Shown piece by piece: positions 1 to 5,659 of a stretch of 14,572 bases of DNA; positions within the stretch are counted from its first letter, which is position 1; each line of letters opens with the position of its first letter. The DNA is from Proteobacteria bacterium UBA1673 (GTDB lineage Bacteria > Pseudomonadota > Gammaproteobacteria > Comchoanobacterales > Comchoanobacteraceae). Position numbers and translations under genes: made by a program. Where the stretch lies: assembly GCA_002320385.1 (NCBI GenBank), contig DCKN01000064.1:1-14572 (forward strand), read 5' to 3'. The notes beneath the pieces are model-generated. The model did not search any database, was not told the origin of the DNA, and was given only the letters and a program-made list of their open reading frames with translations.

Positions 1-483
1 GCAATTATTACGTATTTATCCGGTGGTCTAGAGATGTCGTGGGGCATGCATTTCGCAAATAATATTTATTTTACCACAACCGTCGGCTACGTGCCGTCTC
101 CTGCAGCAGCTTTTTCGTTGCTGACGATTAGTCGCTACCAGGGATCTCCTCTTGCGAATCATGTCCAATCGATTGATACGCCTATGAAGTTAATGGGAGA
201 GGTTGCGCGGAATCTATGGTATCAGTTCGAAAGAGTTTATAAGATCTATCTTGGTGAAATCCTGTTTGCCCGTCAGATATTTTCGATATCTGAGCTCGAG
301 GATGAGCCTGTCACCAGTTCTCAGAGAATAATGCCTACAAAGCAAGACAGGTTGCCCACGAGTAAAGCGACGGCCAGCGCGCGATCACGGTTAACTCAAA
401 TTAAAAAATTTATCGATGGCATCAATCGGTCTGTGCAGAGCTATACTGGACTATTTACTCAATCAACAGCCGCAGTTTTCTAA
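1..483 (+). CDS. C-terminal part of a probable CPBP-family intramembrane metalloprotease (5' end outside window)
   Basis: The frame is open from base 1 to the TAA at 481-483, giving 160 visible residues; the real start lies upstream. Near the left edge the protein reads GGLEMSWGMHFANN (His at visible residue 17, codon 49-51). This resembles the last conserved motif of CPBP/CAAX-type intramembrane proteases, where a His and an Asn in a membrane helix help bind the metal. A second hydrophobic stretch follows (about residues 33-45). The last roughly 100 residues are hydrophilic and rich in Lys, Arg, Ser and Thr, an unusually long soluble tail that I do not recognise. The other metal-binding motifs (EExxxR, FxxxH) would lie upstream, so the assignment rests on one motif. 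The internal ATG at 34 falls inside the conserved segment and is not a credible start. Function would be membrane proteolysis of unknown substrate. Confidence 0.55.
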   Translation, partial: AIITYLSGGLEMSWGMHFANNIYFTTTVGYVPSPAAAFSLLTISRYQGSPLANHVQSIDTPMKLMGEVARNLWYQFERVYKIYLGEILFARQIFSISELEDEPVTSSQRIMPTKQDRLPTSKATASARSRLTQIKKFIDGINRSVQSYTGLFTQSTAAVF

Positions 484-543
484 GACTCTGCTAATCAAGT
501 CGTGACGGTGTGAAAAGTTGCGCCATATCGCTGCTCAACGATG

Positions 544-572
544 GCGACAATGGCAATGAAATATGTTATGCT
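544..572 (+). promoter_or_regulatory. Putative sigma70 promoter of priA
   Basis: A -35-like GCGACA (544-549) and a -10-like TATGCT (567-572) are separated by 17 bp, each matching the consensus at 4 of 6 positions. Transcription would begin near 579, about 20 nt before the preferred priA start at 599 and downstream of the in-frame ATG at 563. If real, this promoter rules out the longer start. The match is weak. Confidence 0.3.
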
Positions 573-598
573 GCGGCCCTGCCTCATTGAATCTGCAG

Positions 599-2743
599 AT
601 GTTAGTTTGCAAAATAATCATAAAGAAACTCCCTTTCGCGCTTGATTATCTTGCTATGCCTGGCACAACTGCCAGTGACTATCCGTGTGGCGTCATTGTT
701 GAGGTCCCCTACCGCCAGTCAACCAGTATTGGGATTGTGATACAAACGACCGCTAGCCTTGATGTGCCATTGCACAAAGCCAAGACAATAAAGTCCATAT
801 CTAGAAATCGTATTGACCTCACAAACATTGAAGCATTTTATCTGAAGTTCGCCAACTATTATGGCGCCAGTATCTCTGAGTTATTAACCATGGTCATTCC
901 CAAACGGTTATGGGCGATGGATGACGTTGATTCGCCCACGTGGTGTCATGCCCTGCCCTTAAATCCATCGAAAGAAAGTGCATTAACGAGCTCTGCTCAA
1001 AGGCTTTATCGGCGGTTGAAGCAGCGCGGCTGTATGCGATATTCGCAGATGCTTTATGAGGGTTATAAGTCAGTCACCATTCAGCAATGTCTAGATAAGA
1101 TCGCCATCGAGGCCGGCGATGATACCGAGCGCAAAAAAATACTAGAGCCGCCCGCTCTATCAGATATACAAAAGACAGTGTTTGAAAAAATAATGCTTGC
1201 GCCAAAGGGCATTCATTACATCAATGGTGTCACTGGTAGCGGAAAGACTTACCTTTATATTGCTTGTGCTCGACACTGGATCAGTCTTGGTTACCAGGTT
1301 TTGCTCTTAGTGCCTGAAATCGGGCTTACCCCGCAGTTATATAAAAAGTTTGAAACTTTTATACACGCGTGTCACATCGCAATGCTGCATTCAGCGCTGT
1401 CGGATCATCAGCGTGCGCATATCTGGAAAGAGTGTGCAAATGGCGATATCAAGTTGCTCATAGGAACACGGTCAGCATTATTTGTTCCCATGGCTAATCT
1501 TGCGGTCATCATCATGGATGAGGAGCATGATCTTTCATACAAGCAACTTTCTCAAATTCGTTATTCGGCTCGAGGGGCTGCATTTATGCGAGCTAAGGCT
1601 GATGGCTGTCAGCTGATCTTGGGGTCTGCTACGCCAAGTCTCGCCTGTCTCAGGCTAATCAACGATGCGCGTTTGACTCAACATTCCTTGCTATCACGCT
1701 ACACGGACGTGCGTATGCCCAAAGTTGAGATCATTCCCATTCACGAAGAGAAGTGCCGTGTTGGCTTCTCCCGGGTAGCACTTGACGCCATTCAGGTGGC
1801 AGTAGACAAACGCCAGCGAGTGCTGGTCTTTCTTAACCGTCGTGGCTATGCGCCCTGTCTATGGTGCCCTACTTGCGACCAGGCTATAACGTGTCCTGGA
1901 TGTGACCGCCCCTTTACTTATCATCAAGCCGAGCAGCGCATGGCTTGTCATCGCTGCCAGGTTGTCGATGCGGTCACGCGCCAATGTCAACAATGTCATA
2001 CAGACAGTTGTATCCCTCTGGGTCAGGGAACTGAAAAGGTATCAATATTTCTTCAAGAGCATTTTCCTGAGGTACCGGTCATCAAAATGGACCGAGACAC
2101 TTGCGGGACATGGGGGCAGCTATCTGCCACGCTCGGAACAATACACAAGCCGGGTCATAAGATCATTGTAGCAACGCAAATGCTGATTAAGGGGCATCAT
2201 ATTGACGACCTCAACACGGTAATCGTACTAGAGTCAGATCAGTCACTCAAAAGTAAAGACTATAAAGCAGGCGAGACTCTGCTCGCGCAAATGGGTCAGG
2301 TTATCGGTAGAAGTGGCCGAGGTCGTGAGCAGGGCGTTGTTTACATCCAGTCCAATTACCCAGACCATCCTCTTTGGTCATTTATTAGAGAGCATCAGTA
2401 TGATGATGCCGCTGCTTATCTCCTCAATCAAAGACGGCAGTACAGCCTTCCTCCTTACACTGCACAGCTTGCTGTATACTTTACTTCTGCCACGATGGAC
2501 AAAGCGCAACAGTTGGCTGCAATGCTCGTCAAGCGTCTCAATGTCGAGCACAAAAACTGCACAATTATTGGCCCAATGCCGAGTCTGTTTGCCAAGTTAA
2601 ATGGCATGCACAGGGCTGTTGTGGTTATTCAATCTAGCCAAACAGCTTCTATGCATGCTATCATGCAATCGGTGTCGCAGCTCAAAAGAACGGAAAGGCA
2701 ATATTCTAGTATTGTTTTTGAGCGAGATCCAGTCGAAATATAG
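599..2743 (+). CDS. priA: Primosomal protein N' (PriA), replication-restart 3'-5' helicase
   Basis: PriA binds abandoned replication forks and reloads the DnaB helicase. The 714-residue product (E. coli: 732) has the whole family layout: an N-terminal 3'-DNA-binding domain beginning MLVCKIIIKKLPFALDYLA, Walker A GVTGSGKT (210-217), a DEEH box (307-310), LGSATPS, and the PriA-specific zinc module with four Cys pairs (CPTC at 423 through CQQC at 463). Motif V (ATQMLIKGHH) and motif VI (QVIGRSGRG) follow. An in-frame ATG at 563 would add 12 residues with no counterpart in the family. The ATG at 599 aligns with the E. coli N-terminus, so I prefer it, although neither has a clear Shine-Dalgarno sequence. 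The gene stands alone on +. A parS-like site begins 5 nt after its stop codon, and I see no intrinsic terminator. Confidence 0.96.
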   Translation: MLVCKIIIKKLPFALDYLAMPGTTASDYPCGVIVEVPYRQSTSIGIVIQTTASLDVPLHKAKTIKSISRNRIDLTNIEAFYLKFANYYGASISELLTMVIPKRLWAMDDVDSPTWCHALPLNPSKESALTSSAQRLYRRLKQRGCMRYSQMLYEGYKSVTIQQCLDKIAIEAGDDTERKKILEPPALSDIQKTVFEKIMLAPKGIHYINGVTGSGKTYLYIACARHWISLGYQVLLLVPEIGLTPQLYKKFETFIHACHIAMLHSALSDHQRAHIWKECANGDIKLLIGTRSALFVPMANLAVIIMDEEHDLSYKQLSQIRYSARGAAFMRAKADGCQLILGSATPSLACLRLINDARLTQHSLLSRYTDVRMPKVEIIPIHEEKCRVGFSRVALDAIQVAVDKRQRVLVFLNRRGYAPCLWCPTCDQAITCPGCDRPFTYHQAEQRMACHRCQVVDAVTRQCQQCHTDSCIPLGQGTEKVSIFLQEHFPEVPVIKMDRDTCGTWGQLSATLGTIHKPGHKIIVATQMLIKGHHIDDLNTVIVLESDQSLKSKDYKAGETLLAQMGQVIGRSGRGREQGVVYIQSNYPDHPLWSFIREHQYDDAAAYLLNQRRQYSLPPYTAQLAVYFTSATMDKAQQLAAMLVKRLNVEHKNCTIIGPMPSLFAKLNGMHRAVVVIQSSQTASMHAIMQSVSQLKRTERQYSSIVFERDPVEI

Positions 2744-2747
2744 TGGG

Positions 2748-2763
2748 CGTTTCACGTGAATCA
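2748..2763 (+). promoter_or_regulatory. parS-like site 1 (ParB centromere-type 16-mer)
   Basis: The sequence is CGTTTCACGTGAATCA. Against the classical parS TGTTTCACGTGAAACA it matches 14 of 16 positions, differing at position 1 and at position 14 (T for A). It lies just past the priA stop codon in non-coding DNA. Three further copies at 2935, 4138 and 4781 share the position-14 change and the same orientation, which argues against chance. ParB binding itself is inferred. Confidence 0.6.
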
Positions 2764-2934
2764 TCACGAGAGGCGTGCCAAATTTCTATTTACTGCTAAT
2801 CCGAGGAGAGCCTTCATGAGAGCTGCCAGCTGAATCTTTTCAAAATCATTGGCTATCAAATTTCATTACGCGCATTGAAGGCAACCTTATCTAGAAAAAA
2901 TATCCCTCTAACCCATGCTTCCTGTATTTAGACA

Positions 2935-2950
2935 TGTTCCACGTGAATCA
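2935..2950 (+). promoter_or_regulatory. parS-like site 2, abutting the SDR promoter
   Basis: The sequence is TGTTCCACGTGAATCA, 14 of 16 matches to classical parS (differences at positions 5 and 14; position 5 varies in natural parS sites). It is identical to site 4 at 4781. It ends one base before the predicted -35 element of the SDR gene (2951), so a bound ParB-like protein could interfere with that promoter. Confidence 0.6.
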
Positions 2951-2978
2951 TTGATGATTGTATCAGATCCGGTATAAT
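2951..2978 (+). promoter_or_regulatory. Sigma70-type promoter of the SDR gene
   Basis: A perfect TATAAT (2973-2978) lies 16 bp downstream of TTGATG (2951-2956, 4 of 6 matches). The predicted transcript starts near 2985, leaving a leader of about 18 nt to the ATG at 3003. This also argues against the upstream in-frame TTG at 2958, which would lie inside the promoter. Confidence 0.6.
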
Positions 2979-3002
2979 ATACGGTCTAAACCGAGTGACC
3001 AT

Positions 3003-4031
3003 ATGATTAGCTTGCCATCCTCAGATCACAATGCAGAGCATTGGCTCAAATCCTTGCCCAATTTAAAACATATTATGGTGGTGATTACTGGCGCTACAGA
3101 TGGGATTGGTAAAGCTGCCGCCTTAGCGATGGCACGAAAACAGGCGAGTTTAATCATTATTGCGCGTTCATGTGTTAAAGCACAGGCGTTAATTGAATGC
3201 TGCTTGCAAGCAAATCCTGGCGGGAATTTCAGATATGTGCATTGCGATTTAGCCGACTTTTCTAGTTGTGAGGATGCAATAGCGCGCATCATGCGTATGC
3301 ATGTTCCGCTTGACGTTATCGTGGCAAATGCGGGCGGTGCTTTTGATTATTCGACGACCAATAGCCAGAATCTAAATAAAACATTTTTTGTCAATCATAC
3401 CGGGCATTTTGCTTTGGTCACTGCGCTTCTGCCGCTTCTGAAAAAAACGCGGGATTCACGTATTATCATGCAGAGTTCCGTGGCACATTATGCGGCGTCA
3501 GGTAACTTTGATTTATACTTCAACCCACAAACGAGGGCGTTAAAATCTGCATACGCTGACAGCAAGCTCGCTAATCTTCTATTCGCCCGTTCACTTAGGC
3601 GTCATGCCAAATTAACAGGAGCGGTATACCGTGCGATTGCGTCACATCCCGGATACCTTGTAACTAATATCAATAAGCATACTGTCCTTTCTGGCTTTGC
3701 TCAATCCGCGAAGGCTCTTGTGAAGGGTAACTATAATCCACTTTTGTTGAATATCGGATATCATTTCGGTCTCATGCAACCGTCGAGTTTATCCGCTGCT
3801 TTACCGTTGCTTTATGCAGCTTTTACTGAGCACTCTTATGATTATATTGGTCCGCAGTCCCTGTTTGGTCTACGCGGAACACCTGGGTATTCTAGAATGA
3901 GTGAAATGGCATGCTCAGATGCGTTGAGTCATGCGTTGTGGAACCGGTCATTATCCTGGTGTCGTGCAAACGCTAAAAGCCCAGACCTCTGGCGGCAATT
4001 ATCGCGTCATTTTGCACATTGCGAAACATAA
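3003..4031 (+). CDS. Short-chain dehydrogenase/reductase, retinol-dehydrogenase/protochlorophyllide-reductase-like
   Basis: This is a predicted NAD(P)-dependent oxidoreductase of 342 residues with a Rossmann fold. Visible motifs are the dinucleotide-binding TGATDGIG (29-36), NAGG (109-112), a catalytic Ser in QSSVAHY (158/159) and YADSK (Tyr184, Lys188), then SHPGYLVTN. The gap of about 25 residues between Ser and Tyr and the SKLANLLFA context are typical of the RDH/POR-like SDR branch, not of FabG-type enzymes. The substrate cannot be told from sequence. The C-terminal part is longer than in FabG-like members. I chose the ATG at 3003: it follows the promoter at 2951-2978 and a GAG-type ribosome site 7 nt away, while the upstream in-frame TTG at 2958 falls within the promoter. 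The gene stands alone between two pairs of parS-like sites. Confidence 0.88.
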   Translation: MISLPSSDHNAEHWLKSLPNLKHIMVVITGATDGIGKAAALAMARKQASLIIIARSCVKAQALIECCLQANPGGNFRYVHCDLADFSSCEDAIARIMRMHVPLDVIVANAGGAFDYSTTNSQNLNKTFFVNHTGHFALVTALLPLLKKTRDSRIIMQSSVAHYAASGNFDLYFNPQTRALKSAYADSKLANLLFARSLRRHAKLTGAVYRAIASHPGYLVTNINKHTVLSGFAQSAKALVKGNYNPLLLNIGYHFGLMQPSSLSAALPLLYAAFTEHSYDYIGPQSLFGLRGTPGYSRMSEMACSDALSHALWNRSLSWCRANAKSPDLWRQLSRHFAHCET

Positions 4032-4137
4032 ACATTACGAAGCAAACCTTTCTAGACGTATCATGTTCCGGTGTTAGGTTGTTAATCAAATATGCATGCG
4101 ACGGTAAGAGGGTGTAAGATCCAGAAGATAACCTCTA

Positions 4138-4153
4138 TGTTCCACGTGAATCC
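4138..4153 (+). promoter_or_regulatory. parS-like site 3
   Basis: The sequence is TGTTCCACGTGAATCC, 13 of 16 matches to classical parS (differences at positions 5, 14 and 16). It is identical to sites 2 and 4 except for the last base and has the same orientation. It lies in gene-less DNA 107 nt after the SDR stop codon. Confidence 0.55.
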
Positions 4154-4190
4154 ATTCGTATGTTTAGAGACGTGAACAGGCTGAGGGGGT

Positions 4191-4218
4191 TAGCTGGCTG
4201 ATATATGGTGGCCAGCTA
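4191..4218 (+). repeat. Perfect 8-bp inverted repeat (hairpin), possible weak SDR terminator
   Basis: TAGCTGGC (4191-4198) and GCCAGCTA (4211-4218) are exact complements around a 12-nt loop. A short T-run (4229-4233) follows, but 10 nt after the stem, so this is not a canonical intrinsic terminator. It lies 160 nt past the SDR stop codon. It could be a terminator, a protein-binding dyad or part of a small RNA. Confidence 0.4.
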
Positions 4219-4713
4219 GAGCATAAACTTTTTAGATTGGTTAGACGAATCAATGTGAGATAAATCTCGAAACGGCAGTATGGAGTGACATGATCAGTTT
4301 TGGTGGCGGGCATAATAATAACCTATATGGTGTTCATACAACAAAACAAGTGTGTTCAGATACAGCGTTGATTATCTTTAAGATCGAAATTTGAGATTTA
4401 AGATGGCGTATCTCGATAAAGTACGATCCTGTAGCAAGCATTGATGCAGTGGTGGAAGAGTGAGGAAATGATAGCGTTGTCATAATATCTGAATGACGAT
4501 GATCGGCTCAAGTGCCCATAATCGTATCTATCCCATATGAAAATAAAAACACCAATGATTGGCTAGAGCTAAACTTCGCGGATACTAGATAGCATGCCGG
4601 GTGATTAGTGCGCACCCAATTGTTCACAAGGCTACAAAGTTAAGGTTAGAAGCCAAGCAAGAGATTTATATTTGGATCGGCAATTCGAGATTAACAGGCG
4701 TCGCTGAGTGAAA

Positions 4714-4736
4714 GCGATAATAGCATTATTGATCGC
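4714..4736. repeat. Imperfect hairpin downstream of yaaA
   Basis: GCGATAATA pairs with the complement TATT(G)ATCGC around a GCAT loop: nine base pairs with a single bulged base. It sits 45 nt before parS-like site 4 and about 80 nt past the yaaA stop codon. On the yaaA strand no U-run follows, so a terminator role is uncertain. Confidence 0.35.
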
Positions 4737-4780
4737 ATGCGTTGTGGCGATATCACAATCATAGGAAGGTCAGTAGCATG

Positions 4781-4796
4781 TGTTCCACGTGAATCA
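4781..4796 (+). promoter_or_regulatory. parS-like site 4
   Basis: The sequence is TGTTCCACGTGAATCA, identical to site 2 at 2935. Similarity to site 1 continues a few bases further right (ATCATCA followed by YG). It lies 21 nt past the yaaA stop codon. Confidence 0.6.
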
Positions 4797-4817
4797 TCAT
4801 GGGTGCAGGTGGCGCAA

Positions 4818-5585
4818 TTAGCCTTCCAGAAAGACAAAGCGGTGTTCTGTGGAAAGCCCTGGGTTGAATTGATAGCCAAGATTATATTCCTTGATGGCTT
4901 CAATTGATTGCGGTCTCGATCGGATGATATGTCGAGCCATAGCGCCTCGAGCTCTCTTCGCCTTAATGCCAATCACTTTGTAGGTCGAAGCATGGGGTGT
5001 TGCGAAGACGATATCAATTGTGGGGATTGTGAGACGTTGCGCATCAATTGCTTTGGCATATTCAGTCGACGCGAGATTTAGATGGTATTTGAAGCTATAA
5101 TCATCAATTATTTGATTGAGGTAGGCGGTTAGTGGCTCTCTCCAGACGTCGTAGAGCGTCTTATCGATAACGTCCTTGGTGTTGCATCCCATTTCAAGTC
5201 GATAGGGCTGTATGAGGTCCAGGGGGCGTAATAGCCCATATAGACCTGATAGAAGGAAAAGACACGCTTGCGCATAGACCATTTCTGAGTCAGAGAGAGA
5301 TTGAAAGTCAAGGCTCTGATAGGCGTCACCGGCAAATAACATCGCGGCCGATGAGCCCACTTGTGGTGCGCGTAGCTGATAGGTTTGAAATCGTTTAACG
5401 TTAAGATCAGCAATGGTATCACTGATTGACATCATCGATTTCAATTCTTTTGAACCTAGTGGCCTGAGCTGCTCCACAAGATGATCGGCCATGCTGCTGA
5501 AGTGCGCATGCGTCGCTTGGTCGATCGGAGTAGGGTCTTGGTGAAAGCGCTTAGCCGGTGACATTGTCAGTATAAATGGGTTCAT
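4818..5585 (-). CDS. yaaA: YaaA (DUF328/UPF0246) peroxide-resistance protein
   Basis: YaaA proteins limit free intracellular iron and oxidative DNA damage during hydrogen-peroxide stress; E. coli YaaA has been described as a DNA-binding fold. The 255-residue product (E. coli: 258) shows the family markers: SPAK near the N-terminus (residues 9-12), the central LSGLYGLLRPLDLIQPYRLEMG-type block, NLAS-EY, and the basic IKAKRARGAMARHII segment near the C-terminus. I take the ATG at 5585. A GTG directly before it (5588) is the other possibility, and a GGAG ribosome site (5594-5597) serves either. It lies 74 nt downstream of gyrB on the same strand with no terminator between, so the two are probably cotranscribed. 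Its product and Dps both guard against iron/peroxide damage, and their genes flank gyrB. Confidence 0.93.
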   Translation of the reverse strand: MNPFILTMSPAKRFHQDPTPIDQATHAHFSSMADHLVEQLRPLGSKELKSMMSISDTIADLNVKRFQTYQLRAPQVGSSAAMLFAGDAYQSLDFQSLSDSEMVYAQACLFLLSGLYGLLRPLDLIQPYRLEMGCNTKDVIDKTLYDVWREPLTAYLNQIIDDYSFKYHLNLASTEYAKAIDAQRLTIPTIDIVFATPHASTYKVIGIKAKRARGAMARHIIRSRPQSIEAIKEYNLGYQFNPGLSTEHRFVFLEG

Positions 5586-5659
5586 CACAATTACTCCATA
5601 TGGTCATTGTTAATAACGTAGCGCAGTTATGGTGAGGACACCAGATGAAAGGCTATTAT

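Larger units (their letters stand above)
4032..4817. other. 786-nt gene-less region between convergent SDR gene and yaaA
   Basis: Stops break every frame I read, and no peptide is recognisable, so I find no gene or clear pseudogene. It holds parS-like sites 3 and 4, two hairpins (4191-4218 and 4714-4736), one 8-of-9 DnaA-box-like 9-mer (TTGTTCACA, 4620-4628), and seven GATC sites (4118, 4292, 4382, 4425, 4501, 4675, 4731), against about three expected by chance. It may be a centromere-type segment, decayed DNA, or the home of an unannotated small RNA. Confidence 0.6.

Noticed and set aside
521..546. CGCCAT / ATGGCG inverted repeat before priA, considered as a terminator
   Set aside because: Six base pairs with a 14-nt loop and no T-run; it is too weak to call a terminator for the CPBP gene.
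563..598. Upstream ATG adding 12 residues to PriA
   Set aside because: The extra residues have no counterpart in the family, the N-terminus aligns at 599, and the best promoter candidate overlaps 563.
2804..2833. Mini-frame MRAAS preceded by GAGGAG downstream of priA, considered as a leader peptide
   Set aside because: Only five codons, with no attenuator structure and no downstream biosynthetic gene; a chance ribosome-site-like string is the simpler reading.
4500..4621. Minus-strand open stretch of about 43 codons in the gene-less region, considered as a pseudogene remnant
   Set aside because: The translation resembles no family I know, has no start context, and is no longer than expected by chance.
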